Positions 32,549-45,582 of a stretch of 64,000 nt of DNA are shown here, one piece after another. The DNA is from Trichosporon coremiiforme. Lineage: Eukaryota > Basidiomycota > Tremellomycetes > Trichosporonales > Trichosporonaceae. The translations under genes and the position numbers were made by a program. The stretch covers positions 26,254-90,253 of the forward strand of contig BCJJ01000047.1 in assembly GCA_039545355.1 (NCBI GenBank). The letters are read 5' to 3'. Under the pieces are notes generated by a model. That model saw nothing but the letters and a program-made list of their open reading frames with translations. It was not told the DNA's origin and did not search any database. Numbering within the stretch: position 1 is the stretch's first letter; each line of letters begins with the position of its first letter.

Positions 32549-34609
32549 TTAGAGCCTCGCCTTACCCGCATCACCATGCTTCCACTGGTCCACGATGCCG
32601 CGGGACACCTTGCGCGCCACGGCCATGGTGGAGATCATAGGGTTGACGCCGGATGCCGAGGGCAGGACGGAGGCGTCGGCGCACCACACGCCCTGGACGC
32701 CACGGACGGCGCCAGAGGGGTCGCAGGTACCATCGCCCGGACGCGAGGACATGCGGCACGAGCCCATCTGGTGTGCGCTTCCGAAAGCAGAAGAGGGGGT
32801 GGCCTCGACAATCTTGGCCCAGGCGGCAAAGTCCTCGCCCTTCTTGTAGGGCTTGACGCCGCGGCCCGAGACGATGATCTCCTCGGCGCCGACGGCGAGC
32901 ATGCACTCTGCCGCTGCGACGGTGCCTTTCAGGACCGACTTCTGGTCAAACGCACTCGTCGTGTAGTGCACGATCGGCTCGCCCTCCGCACTCAGCTGCA
33001 CGTAGCCGTGGTCCCTGTCGCGGGCGATCGCGATGAGGCCAGCCATGTGCGAGTGCTTCGCAATGTTCGCCTTGTACTCCTTGCCGCCGTGCCACTGCAT
33101 CAGCACCGTCGACACGATCGGCTGCATGATGCCCGTCTCGAGGCGGACTCCGTGGCCTGACGGCGTCAGGTTCGCAAACTCGGTCACGACACTGGTCAGG
33201 ATCTGGCCGTCCGTCGGGTTCGTGCGCTCCGGGAACACGGCGTAGACGTAGTTGGTCGGGTGCAGGTATATGCTCGTGCCGATGCGGGGGTTGGGGATGC
33301 GCGAGCGCAGCAGCAGGGCCGGGGTCTGGATACTGCCACCGGCGGCGATGACGCGGGGAGCCTTGATCTTGATCTTCTTGCCCTCGGGGGTCTTGACGAG
33401 GACACCCTTGGCGTGGCGCGACTTGGTGAACAGGATCTTGCGCACCGAGCAGCCGACGACAAAGGTCGTGCCAGCCTTGGCGGCGTCGATGAGCCACGAG
33501 TGCACACCGCCCTTCTTGCCGCCAGAGCGACAGCCGTTGGCGCAGTCGTGATTGCAGTCGTGGTCGGCGTTGCCGTTGTTCTGTGCGACAGGGGCGTGCG
33601 CGTAGCCTAGGCGGCGCGCACCCTCCAGCAGTAGCTGGTTCTGGATGCTCTGCTTCTTGGGAAGCGAGACACCCATGTACTGCCAAACAGCGTCGAGGTC
33701 CTCCTGGAACTCCTGCGTCTTGAAGTACGGAAGGCCGTACGTCGAGGCCCAGTCTTGGCGCACCGCGGCGGGGGTTTGGATGCACGCGGCCCAGTTGACA
33801 GAGGAACCACCACCGAACACGCTGCCGGACACGAGACCGAGGTCGCCCGTCTCCGTCGCGGCGAGACCGCCAAGGTCGTACATGACCTTAAGCGCCTCGC
33901 GCTCGTCGTACGGCTGGCCAGCGAGGTCGTAGTGCTGGCCCTTCTCGATAACAAGGACCTTCATGCCCGCCTCAGACAGCTGCTTGGCAGCGACACCGCC
34001 ACCCGAGCCCGAACCGACAATGATGGCGTCAAACTCCTGGCCGTCCAGCGAATCGGGGTCGGCGAACTGGAACTGGAAGTGACCCTCGGCCGGGGGCGCG
34101 GTGACGGTGGGCTCGTACAGCATGGCCTTGTGGACGAGGTCCGAGTTGCGGACGTAGAGCGCCGAGGACAGCTTGATCAGCGAGTCGAAGATCTTGCGCA
34201 TGAGGGCGGTGCGGGCGTGCTTCAGGCTGAAAAGGATCTGCTCCCGAACCTCACGGGGCTGCTGGTGGAACGGCGTAAAGGAGTAGGTCACGAGCAGCGA
34301 GCCAAAGGGGTTGCTGTCTGTCAGCTCTGTGGTCACGAGATCAGCTCACCGGAGGAGACCGAGGACCATCTTGAGGTCGGCGAGCTTGGCGGGGGGCAGC
34401 TGGGAGGGAAGGAGGTACTTGAGGTCCTCGCGGAGGCTCTCGATGCTGCTGGGGACCTCGGCGGAGAAGGCGGCGATGGTGGGCTCGCTGACATCGTCGG
34501 CGAGGTGAGGAGCGAGGGCCTTGAGCTCCTCTGCAGCGATGGAGGGAGCGACAGTGTCGACGCAGGCGAGGAGGGTCTCGCACTCTTCGTCGGTGAGGGT
34601 CTGGGCCAT
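32549..34609 (-). CDS. GMC oxidoreductase, long-chain fatty alcohol oxidase type
   Basis: Flavoprotein that oxidises long-chain alcohols to aldehydes, reducing oxygen to hydrogen peroxide, in omega-oxidation of alkanes and fatty acids. Exons on the minus strand 34609-34350 and 34313-32549 give 674 residues. The FAD dinucleotide-binding site is DAIIVGSGSGGGVAA (GSGSGGG at about 187-193), then VIEKGQHY. A second flavin contact is GSVFGGGSSVNWAAC, a substrate-face Cys/His-rich block is NADHDCNHDCANGC, and GGSIQTPALLLRS, HQMGSCRM and the C-terminal ASVLPSASGVNPMISTMAVA active-site segment follow. The ~85-residue helical N-terminus and lack of a signal peptide match membrane-associated yeast alcohol oxidases. 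The intron is 36 nt; its acceptor was set by frame because two earlier AGs fail. Confidence 0.92.
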
Positions 34610-35839
34610 GGTGAGGTGCAGTGGGTGGGGGTGAGGGAAGAGGTGAGGTGAGGTGTACGGTTACATTGTCGGCGAGGAAGGCGGGGTATAAGGTGTGAGG
34701 TGGATGGACGCGCTAGGCTGGCTAGGTTGGGTAGGCTGGCTGGGCTTGGCTGGGTGCGGGATGTTGATCGGGTATCAGGCCGTTCAGAGTTCCGGAAGCA
34801 GGGCAAGGCACGACGGCAGCAGAGCCATCATGGGGAACGAGGATTGAGCCAGCGACCGGGGACCCACGGGTGAGCGCCATAGTCTGAATCGTTAGATCTG
34901 ATCCCCGGCATCTCCGCTGCTTCCTGTCCTCAGCGACTACCCCCGACAGCGCAGGGCTGAGCAGGCGCTACGCCGGCGCTATGCCCTCCAGTGTCCACAT
35001 GACCAGCATAGGTTGCACCTCCTCCCCTCGTCCATCGCCGTCCTTGTTCGGCCTTCACGTCTGCAGGGCTTAGAGCGTGTGCCAGGGTCTCCTGTCTTCG
35101 GACATTTCAGGAGCACCCAGCCCAGCTCAGGTACTCTGCTCTAACAAGGAGTGAGCTGCCCGCCATGCCCACCATCGCCCGCCGCAGCCTGCCGCAGCGC
35201 GCAACACACCCCGTGTCTGCTGGTTTTGCAGACGCCGTTATAAGAGATTGATTAGGTCATATAAGGTCTCGCTGAATCGGAACAAGGGCGTGCGCCGATC
35301 ATTCCACACGCCCACACGCCCACACAGATGCTACATAACGGCTACACGCATGCACGCATACACAAGACCCAGTACAGCCGGGGTCTCAGGTGTTAGCGTC
35401 TCAGTCTACCCCACAACTATCATCTGCATCTGGTAACCGGTTTTCGGACCAGTCCGAGAATCTAACCGTGTTCGGTATTCACTTGCGAGCTTGCGAATCC
35501 AGACCGCAGTTGGCATGGCTGGTGCACAGCTGGTGCAAGGCAGGCGTACCTCTACCTCTATTGTGACTCGTCGACTGACTGCCTAGGTGGGCTACGGGCG
35601 CTACATCGAAGCGATCTGTCCAGTCAGTGCGCCAAGTAGCTCCATATAGCTTCGCCATCTTTGCTCGCTTGAGCTATCACCCGGCAGTATTCTAGCTCAG
35701 AGCCTAAGCGGGCTAGCGATGCGGCGACCTGCGGATTCGTGGCGTAACTTGTCAACGAACTGACAAGAGTACTCTATACATGAACCGTCTATTCGTTACT
35801 CTGGACACTCGTAACCTCTCTCTATCTCTGTGACACGAC
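34610..35839. other. 1.2-kb intergenic region
   Basis: Holds the alcohol oxidase promoter and the CHK1 3' flank. A run of 'gctaggctggctaggttgggtaggctggctggg' at 34711-34746 is a short imperfect direct repeat just upstream of the oxidase. Nothing else is seen. Confidence 0.5.
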
Positions 35840-37591
<1,752 letters not shown>

Positions 37592-38142
37592 GGTGGGTGA
37601 TGTTGTGACGATTGTTTAGGACGTCCCGGACTTTTGTTGACATTACGTCTGGTTGACGCGACCGCGTCGGGCGTGCCTGAACCTTGGCACACCACGTGGG
37701 GGGCTTTGTCCACTCCGTTCAAGTCGTGCAAAAGATCAGCCTTGACAACATCATGCATTCCCCTTGATCCTATCAACAGCGCAAGATGCTATGAGCCTGC
37801 AGAACTTCCATCTGTTAGCAACTGCAGGCGTTGTCATGGCGTCGACTCTGGGCCGCCATCTACCCTTGGATTTTCTTTGAGAGCCTCCTGCCAAGCCGCG
37901 CACTCTGTACGGCTGCCAAAGTAGGTACGACTGGGCTACTCTTCGCACTACGCAATGTCATCTTATCATCTTCCTACACCCTGGTTCCGCGAAGTGTGCA
38001 GAAGAGCTCAACAACTTCTGGTTCTGTTCCAGAGCCTCGATCGTACCTGAGCCGTCGTGATATCGCCACGTGCGCAACACATACGTCTATTTACATCTGG
38101 TCCCGCCTGGGTGGTGCGGAATGAGGATGCGCAGAAGATGGA
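37592..38142. promoter_or_regulatory. divergent promoter of CHK1 and the polyphosphatase gene
   Basis: 551 bases between opposed starts. No TATA box at a usual distance from either ATG. No RNA gene or repeat. Confidence 0.45.
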
Positions 38143-39894
38143 GTGGGTATGACGATCCGCCTGAGACGTAGCGCGTCTTTCATCAAACAACGTATGGCCA
38201 CAGCTCAGTATCAGCCACTCAGAAACGCATCCCCTCCCCTCCCTTCCACTCCATCAGCCCACCACCGCCCCAAGCGACGACTTCGCCTTCGCCTTCGCCC
38301 CCTCCACTGCCTCCTCCTCCTCAGCGCACTTTCCGTCGTCGCTGTCCTCTCCACCATTCTCCTCCTCAAGGGCCAGTACGTCAGGCTCTGCCTTCCCGGT
38401 CCCGTCTACAAGTTATCGCCTGCGCTTCACGAGAAGATTGCCTGCTCGCCTGCTCCAGCACCTGCGGCATTCGCTGCACAGAACGCTACGACTTCAAGCG
38501 TCTCACGACCTCTCACGACTGCAGCCATACCTTCCTCGACTGCCACCCTCGCATCGCAATTAGCAACCATGCCCGGTAGGCTCGCCGACTTCCTCCAGGC
38601 CCACAACCAGCTCTTCATTGATGACCTCAAGAAGGGTAATGGGTCCGGATGGCACCTTGTGAACGGTAACGAAGCAGGTGACCTCGACTCCATCTCCTCG
38701 GCTGTTGCTTTCTCTGTTCTGAACACCGCTCTCAATGCGGAGCGAACTGTGCCCCTTATGATGACGCCCTCAAAGTACATCCGCCTGCGTCCCGAGAACA
38801 TTCTCGCCCTCAAGACGTCACTCATCGGTCCCGAGGACCTGCTGTCTCCGGAGGACCTGCCGGTGTCGACGGAGGATCTCGGCTCTCTCGGAGTCCGGTT
38901 CGACCTCGTCGACCACAACCGCTTGCTGCCGGACTTTGGCGACAACGAGGACAAGGTCGACGCTATCATCGACCACCACGAGGACGAGGAGCGCTCAAAC
39001 GGCGCTGTTACGCGCCTGATCGTCTTCCCGACCGGAAGCTGCTCCAGTCTTGTCACCAAGCACTTCCAGCCCCAGTGGCAGGCCTCGATTTCTGGACCGG
39101 CCGGCATCGCCGGATCGCCCGTGCCCCGCGAACTCGCGACGCTGCTTCTGTCTTCGATCATGATCGACACGCATGGCCTTAAGGAGGGCGGCAAGGCCAC
39201 TGAAGTTGACCGCGCGGCTGCTGCATTCCTGTACCCCCTCTCGACGTTCGTCGATGACAACAAGGTCACGGCCCTGCAGTCGATTGCGGGCGACCAGGTT
39301 CCCGACCCGCTGCTGCGCTTTGGCAACGAGCTTGTCGAGGTCAAATTCAACGTGACTGGCATGTCGACGCACGACTTGCTCATTCGTGACTACAAGCAGT
39401 ATGTGTGGCACCCCAAGAACACGAAGAAGGTCCAGGTCCTCAACATCGGTCTCGCGACTGTCCCGATGTCGCTGAAGAACCAGCTCAAGCAGGAGAAGGA
39501 CGACTGGACGACGTACTTGCAGACGTGCGACAGCTTCATGACCGAGAAGGACATTGATGTGCTCGGCGTTCTCACGACGTACAAGAGCGAGAAGAAGGGC
39601 AAGAGCAAGCGCGAGATCCTGCTCGTTGTCCGCCCCGGGGGTAGCATCCCAGACGCCGCTCTCTGCCGGTACGTCAGCGACACGCTCGCCACCGGCATGG
39701 AACGCACGGGTGGCGTCCTTGACCTTCTGCCTTGGGAGGGCAAGGGCAAGAAGCTCGAGTACGCCGACAAGTTTGGCGAGGTTGCTGTCGGGCATGATGG
39801 CCGTGTCGCTCGTGTCTGGGAGCAGGGCAACGCCAAGTCCACGAGGAAGCAGGTTGCCCCTGCGATCATGGACATCGTCCATGAGGACATCTAA
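38143..39894 (+). CDS. PPX1: membrane-anchored exopolyphosphatase, DHH family (Ppx1-like)
   Basis: Intronless, 583 residues; a second ATG at 38194 would remove 17. Hydrolyses terminal phosphates from polyphosphate with divalent metals. Motifs: GNEAGDLDS (175-183, metal Asp), DLVDHN (254-259), the eponymous DHH at 277-279 in IDHHEDE, GSCSSLV and IMIDTHGL, followed by the DHHA2 domain containing the KQYVWHPKNTKKVQVLNIGLATVP region. Unlike the cytosolic yeast enzyme (~400 residues), ~165 residues precede the catalytic part: a basic stretch (RPKRRLRLRLRP), one helix CLLLLSALSVVAVLSTILLL at about 56-75, and a Pro/Ala/Ser linker with an N-glycosylation sequon (NATT, about 114). Basic-inside topology predicts a type II protein with a luminal or extracellular catalytic domain. 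Confidence 0.9.
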   Translation: MGMTIRLRRSASFIKQRMATAQYQPLRNASPPLPSTPSAHHRPKRRLRLRLRPLHCLLLLSALSVVAVLSTILLLKGQYVRLCLPGPVYKLSPALHEKIACSPAPAPAAFAAQNATTSSVSRPLTTAAIPSSTATLASQLATMPGRLADFLQAHNQLFIDDLKKGNGSGWHLVNGNEAGDLDSISSAVAFSVLNTALNAERTVPLMMTPSKYIRLRPENILALKTSLIGPEDLLSPEDLPVSTEDLGSLGVRFDLVDHNRLLPDFGDNEDKVDAIIDHHEDEERSNGAVTRLIVFPTGSCSSLVTKHFQPQWQASISGPAGIAGSPVPRELATLLLSSIMIDTHGLKEGGKATEVDRAAAAFLYPLSTFVDDNKVTALQSIAGDQVPDPLLRFGNELVEVKFNVTGMSTHDLLIRDYKQYVWHPKNTKKVQVLNIGLATVPMSLKNQLKQEKDDWTTYLQTCDSFMTEKDIDVLGVLTTYKSEKKGKSKREILLVVRPGGSIPDAALCRYVSDTLATGMERTGGVLDLLPWEGKGKKLEYADKFGEVAVGHDGRVARVWEQGNAKSTRKQVAPAIMDIVHEDI

Positions 39895-40201
39895 GACATT
39901 AGAATAACGATATGTAACGACTGGGCTCGCGCTAGACATCTTGATGTATACTTTGCTACTCGATTACGAGTCGAACGCTTCTGTGCATTCGGCGCCATAC
40001 GGAAGGTTGCCTTGAACACCTGGCTACGATAGTGGTGGCGGATGGGTGTCGCCACCCAGGGACGGTGCGCAGGGTTTGCTCCCGCCAGACGCTGATTTCA
40101 TTTTGTGGACTCCAGGCAACCGAGATCGCAGCAATGCTGCAGTCGCTACATCATCGCCGCACTTATCCACCATACTGTCCTCAACGCGCAAACGGAAAAG
40201 A
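39895..40201. other. intergenic
   Basis: 307 bases between two plus-strand genes. The F-box frame stays open to an upstream ATG at 40046, so part of this interval could be coding; I chose 40202 because the intervening residues are unstructured and the sequence reads like leader. Confidence 0.4.
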
Positions 40202-42516
40202 ATGGGGGCATCAGCAGGCCGCATGGACCCGGGAAGCGAGCCCACCACCCCGTCGGCGTCGTCGGTCTCGACCGTGACGACCGGCGAGCCCAGTGAACCA
40301 CCCAGCCAGCTCCCCTCCAGTCGCAACTCCCCCTTCTCCGATGACCCCTCCTTCCCCGGCACCAAGCACAAGCGGCTATCCTATGAGACACCGAGAGAGG
40401 GCCAACGTGTGACGCTGATGGACATGCCGGAGGAGATCCTGATGGAGATCATCATGAACCTGGACGTCGACTCGCTGTCCAAGTGCTACAGGGTGAGTGC
40501 TCATTCGCCGCCAGTCGGAGCTGGCGACTGTGTGCTGTGGAGAGACTGCGGAGCTGACAAGACAGGTGTGCAAGCACATCCACTCCTTCATGTCCAACTC
40601 GTCGGCGGTGTCGCTGCGCCACGCGCTGCTTGCCAACTCGCTCCGCCTGAACCCAAACGCCCTCAAGGCGCGACCCGACATGCCGCATCAGGTCCCGAAA
40701 TCGTCTGTGAACCTCCTTTCGCAGCTGCGCGAGCGTCTGACGCGGCTACACAATCTGTCCCCGTCGACCGAGAAGCTCGTGCCGTTCCGAGAAGCCGAGG
40801 GGCGGCTGTATGAGTACCTCGAGGGCGTGCTGCTGCGATCGCCCGTGGACTTGACGCTCGGCGGGCACCATGCGACGTACAGCCGTGACCTGGCCGTGTA
40901 CGACTTCCGGAAGCCCAACGAGTGGGAGGAGATGACGGTCGACGGAAGCGTGCACGACGAGGACGTCGACGAGGTTGTCGAGGACACCGAGGAGTCGGAC
41001 CTCGACAGCGTCCGCACGCACTACAAGTCGTCGTTCGTCATCCACGAGCTCGCCGTGGACCCGGGGCAGGATCTGCTGCTCCTTGCGACCTCGTGAGTTT
41101 CTTCAAGGAGCAGACCAACTGACAGCCAGGGGACACCGCGACAGAGGGACGATCATGTACTGTATGGAGATCCATCTCCTGAGCCTGTCGACGTTCAAAC
41201 CGCACCCTCGAGCGGAGACGCCCGTGCTCAACTTCCACCCCACACGATGGCAGACGACGTCGAACCTCGAGTTCCAAATCTGCGACAACTCGCTGTTCGT
41301 CCTCCGCAAGCAGCAGGTGCGGGATGTGGCGATGCCTCGCGTGCACGTGCGGATCCCCGACCAGCTCGTCGGATGGAACTGGACGACGGGGCGGATGTGC
41401 TGCGAGCTGACGAGCGCGGCGAAGCAGGAGCTCGTGTCCTTCCAGCTGCTGACCCCGACGTCGTTCATCGTTACGGCCTATCGACCCGTGGCGGAGGTGG
41501 ACGACGCGCACGACCTCGACTTCTCGCACCACCTGGACCTGTACGCGTTCCCGCCTTTCGACCAGCTGCCCTCGGACAGCGACCGGCGATGGCGCCCGAC
41601 GCTCGTCAAGACGTTCGATCTGCCCCGCTTCACGACGGATTTGCGGAACAACATCCTCCCGCCGCAGATGAGCGTGCGTGTCGAGCCGCCCCCGCGCCAG
41701 TCCTTCCCCGAGTACCCGCTGCATGCGCCGCCGCCCTTCGTCCCGGACCCTGGTACGGGCGTAGTCCTGGTATCAGTGCGGCAGCAGCTGCTCAACATCG
41801 AGGAGCCAGACGACATTGACGTCCTGCACTTCATGTTCGTGTTCCCGAAGGCGCTGCTGATCTCCTACCTCCCCGCCTTGGAGGACATGGACGAGCGCCT
41901 GGCACGGAACACGTTCATCCCCCCCGCCGCCGTGACGATCAGCGAGAAGCAGCTCGAGGAGCTCTGGGCCGACGTCCCGCGCACCGTGACGTGGGACGAG
42001 CTCGCGCCGCATGTCCGTGCCCTGGGCCCGAAACACCCGCAAGCCGAGTGGGTGTGCTACGTGTACCAGAACCGCTACGTGACGGTGGAAGAGGTGCTCT
42101 TCGGGCCCGAGGAGGACTCTAGCAGCGAGGACGGACACGTGCTCGTGCCCCACCTGTGCTGCTACGACTTTGACCGACGCCGCGTGCAGCACGAGATCAA
42201 CAAGCGGCTCGACCTGCTCGCGTCCGAGGGCAAATTGACAGGCGACGAGGTCACGGACCTGGACGCAGTAGAGGGGGACTGGGACGGCATCCAGCTCGTG
42301 CTCGCGCCCGACGAGCACGAGAAGAGCCTCCCCCTCGACGACGACGTGACGTGCGGACACGAGTTCCCGTACCTCATTACGAGGAAGGAGTGCGAGGAGG
42401 ACACGATCCCCCTCATTGATGCCGAGCGCATTCTCACTGTCTGCAGGCCGGACATCTGGAGCGAGGATAATGACTTTGGAACCAACCATGGGAGCATCAA
42501 GGTCATGAACTTTTGA
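40202..42516 (+). CDS. F-box protein with a large beta-rich C-terminal region
   Basis: Exons 40202-40492, 40566-41092 and 41130-42516 give about 734 residues from the ATG at 40202 (40046 and 40223 are alternatives). A Ser/Pro-rich head leads to VTLMDMPEEILMEIIMNLDVDSLSKCYRVCKHIHSF, a good F-box whose last helix is split by the first intron. F-boxes bind Skp1 in SCF ubiquitin ligases. The remaining ~550 residues alternate strands and loops (LELQICDNSLFVLRKQQV-like, WNWTTGRMCCELTS, TSFIVTAYRP, DLYAFPPF) in a way that suggests a propeller-like substrate domain without clear WD or Kelch repeats. An acidic stretch (DEDVDEVVEDTEESDLDS) sits at about 230-247. The target is unknown. Confidence 0.8.
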
Positions 42517-42805
42517 TCGTGGCCCGAGGCCGAGATCGCAGTGTAACGGGGACGCCGCCCGCGGTGGCGGTGGTCCGGGGCTGGAAGATCGGAGTGTACC
42601 GAGGAGCTACATGATCACATTGTGCAAAACTCGCTCAGCGGAGCGAGACCAACAGACGATGAGAGTGGGAGACACGTTGAGCGTACCATATCTATTGTCA
42701 CATTTATGCAACCCATTGCACTTCTATGGTCAGACGTCGGTGGTCTGCTTGACTCCGGTCCAGATGACTGTAGTCTGCGGTCTAGATGAGAACGTAGTCT
42801 GCGGT
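42517..42805. other. convergent 3' flanks
   Basis: 289 bases. Contains CTCGCTCAGCGGAGCGAG (42630-42647), an imperfect inverted repeat whose arms pair as a hairpin and may aid 3'-end formation. A 'tggtctgc / tgtagtctgcggtctagatg' phrase is repeated at about 42740-42811, the later copies being near-identical 24-base units. Confidence 0.5.
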
Positions 42806-43405
42806 CTAGATGGCGATGCCCATCCTCAAGTGGGGTATAGACGGTCCATCCCCATTTGGCCCGACTTTCGTAAACACCTTCTCATCGAGCACTGCAAGTC
42901 CTAGGCGCTCATAGAAGCCGACTTGGTTCGTGCGGGCGTCCAAGTGCAATAACCTCTTTCCCTCCCTTCCGTCCTGCTTGTCCTTAGCTTGCAGGGCAGA
43001 CACACACGCGTCAAACATGATCCGTCCCAGTCCGCGGCCTTGGAGGTTGGGGTGTAGCGCAAACTTTCTCAGCTGGGTTGCCGGTTCGCCCGTAAAGTCG
43101 GGGAGAGTTGAGGTGAGTGAGGAGGGGAGGGGGGGTGTATACGGTGTCGGGACGAGGGTTACTACGCCCACTGGCAACTCGTCATAGGCGGGGGGGATGG
43201 AGAGGGTTCGGAGTTGAGAGGGAGGGAGGAAGAGACCCAAATGCAGTGCGCCGAGGGCGTAGTCGTAGTCTGCCAATTGCTCGCCGAGGGCGATGGATGG
43301 CCAGAGGACTTCGTGACGCAGCAGCTTAAGCTGGTCCGGGTCGACGGGGCGAATGTCATACTCCAAGCTTTGTTTCGGCGCCGATGTTCCGTTTGTCGTC
43401 GTCAT
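42806..43405 (-). CDS. GNAT-family N-acetyltransferase
   Basis: Intronless, 199 residues from the ATG at 43405. The frame continues upstream for 55 codons, but that part is unstructured and overlaps likely promoter. An acetyl-CoA-dependent acyltransferase: QLRKFALHPNLQGRGLGRIMFDACVSAL contains the strand, the Q-G-R-G-L-G pyrophosphate loop and the helix of motif A, and LHLDARTNQVGFYERLGLAVLDEKVF is motif B with the usual N..FYE-x-L-G sequence. The N-terminus (YDIRPVDPDQLKLLRHEVLWP) is standard for the fold. The substrate is not evident; small soluble enzymes like this often acetylate polyamines, amino acids or antibiotics. The start lies opposite a long empty interval. Confidence 0.87.
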   Translation of the reverse strand: MTTTNGTSAPKQSLEYDIRPVDPDQLKLLRHEVLWPSIALGEQLADYDYALGALHLGLFLPPSQLRTLSIPPAYDELPVGVVTLVPTPYTPPLPSSLTSTLPDFTGEPATQLRKFALHPNLQGRGLGRIMFDACVSALQAKDKQDGREGKRLLHLDARTNQVGFYERLGLAVLDEKVFTKVGPNGDGPSIPHLRMGIAI

Positions 43406-45582
43406 CGTGATCGAGGAGAGGGAAAGTCTGATGAGGAGGTAGTGGATGAGAGAGGAAGTGGAGGTGGTGACAAGACGTGGTCTGGAATGTTGACTCGACG
43501 ATCGGGAAATCACCGAGCAGCCCGAGCTCGGACCGATCCCGCACCTCCGCATTGCACCACCTGTCGCCATCTACCTCCATCAATCAGAGCGCAACTCTAC
43601 CACTGCCTGGTGGGCTATGCACATAGAGTATAGAGGCCATCCACCGCGTATCAGGATCCACTCACGTAGTAGTGCATCGCTTCCTGCTCCGACTCCTGCA
43701 CCGGGCGAAGCAGTCGATCCTCTGATTGAGGAGCTTTCGCTGAGCTCTGGGATGAGCTTTAACTGTGTGAGGCTCAGTTTCAAGTTCATCGGCCTCGTAG
43801 GCCCCGCAGGGGCTCAACGCCAGCCGAAGCACGCACTACCATGTCATGTCATGTCTTCGTTGAAGATTGTGCGAGTGCCCGGTTGCAGTCGGCGCCGGCA
43901 CCTCGCCCATTCTCAACACGCCGAAGTTATGTTCCCACGGTCGCCCTCTTCTCCCAGTCAGCCCCCAAGGCCCCAAGCCTCAAGGATCGTATTCAATGTG
44001 GTGGCGTCCAAACCTGTGTCCCGCCGTCACCGCTACGAAAGCCAGCCAAACATAACCGCTGCTTCGGTAGGGACGTCGTAGGGAAGCAGTGCCGTACATG
44101 AGTCTGGGGTGGGTCACTCACTCATCGACGCGTCGACGCGAACTCGTACATGGCGATGCACTCTCTGCTGCGCAATGCTTCGGAGGATTTAGAGTTGGGG
44201 CTTCTTCCTGTGATCTGCGTAAAAAAAAGTCTGTCCACGGTCCATCAGCGCATCAGCCAGTCCAGTTGCAGGAAGAGCGAGCTTCCAGACCCCGCTTCAT
44301 TATCGGGAGCCCGTTCAGTCACGCACGCTGAGCTTGTTCAGTCTTCGCCGGGCTTTCGGCACAGGTGTGCACCTGGCTTGCGTACTCCTGTTCCCACCAC
44401 CAAGACCGCAGCAGATAGCGCGCAGCACATGGACACACATGCTTGAAGTGAGCACGAGGTGACAGCGGGCACCGCGCGATGGCCGCTGTCGTACCGCTGT
44501 CATACCGTCAGACTCGTCGTCGGTCGAAGCTCCGACGAAAAAGGTCCAGCGAGGTCCCAGTGAGGTAGGTCCCAATGAAAGAGCGTAAAGCTACCACTTG
44601 GCCATTGGCCAGATGAGCTGTTCTGGCCAGCGCGTAATGCATGAGGGAACAGCTCGAGCGTGCTGGAAGAGATAATGGCCATGCCGAGAAGGTCGAGGGA
44701 GGAGGGAACAGCCGGAGGAGGGCGGATGGGCACTAGCTCCAAAGGGCTACCGAGAAGGAGGAGCGTTTCACTCGTTTCAGCTGGAAAGGGGGAGGGAAAC
44801 CTTGTTTCGTCTGACTGCTGCGGGGGGTGAAAACCAGCCGACAAAGCTGGGGGGAACAGAGCTCGTGGACTGGTGCGGTCGTGCATCACGCACTCTCGTC
44901 GGTGCTTGCTGCGCACAGTGAGCAGGCGATGCTGGGCACTGTATGCTGATGCGGGCGCTGGGTTGAGGATGCAGGTGCGCAGGTCCGCTTGTCTCGGCCT
45001 ATGAGCCCCCCCCAAGCGCGGCCCCTTGCGATGGTGGTATGCCGCTGGCCCCCCGCCCTGTGTGCCAGGGACAGATGATCAGATGAGCCGAGCCACAGCC
45101 AGCCAGGAGGAGCGAGCGAGCCTGACCCGCCGCCGTGTCCTGACTTGCGGGTGTCCTGAGCGATTCATCCTGTCCCATACCCATCGGCACGGCCTCACAC
45201 GGCCTCACAATCCAGACTTTGATCCTTTCAGCCCTGCTCCCTATCCGCCGATTGATCCTCCTCATCCACCACCCCCGCTGCCCTCGTCATCCATCCCTCA
45301 TCTCTCTCTCTCTTTCTCCGTCATCGTCATCTACATCCTCTCCAACACCGACCTAACAACACCCCAGTCACTCTCTTGCCACACCCCCCCCCCCCCCTTG
45401 CGCACTACGCCCCGTCTTCCTCCACCCTTACATCGACTGTATCCCGACATCTCCCCTCCTCCCTACCCTCCGCTGGATCGGCTGCTTCACCTTCGGTGTC
45501 TTCCTCCTCACCGGTCCATCGTTCCATCCAGCTCACCACGCTCGCTTCTCCCGCCCGCTGAAACCGCTACAGTCCGGCCCGC
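43406..45582. other. 2.2-kb intergenic region
   Basis: Divergent interval between the GNAT gene and the arrestin gene. Sequence from about 45220 to the arrestin ATG is strongly pyrimidine-rich, including a C14 run (45384-45397) and a CT-repeat patch (45301-45315), and is probably the core promoter and leader. Frames at 44500-45015 (minus) and 45026-45586 (plus) overlap and lack domains. Confidence 0.5.
45384..45397 (+). repeat. poly(C) tract of 14 bases
   Basis: Homopolymer of C within the pyrimidine-rich leader of the arrestin gene. Such tracts vary in length between isolates and are sequencing-error prone. Confidence 0.7.

Noticed and set aside
33755..34651. 298-codon plus-strand frame over the alcohol oxidase
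   Set aside because: Antisense shadow of a clearly conserved GMC enzyme; no promoter or domain of its own.
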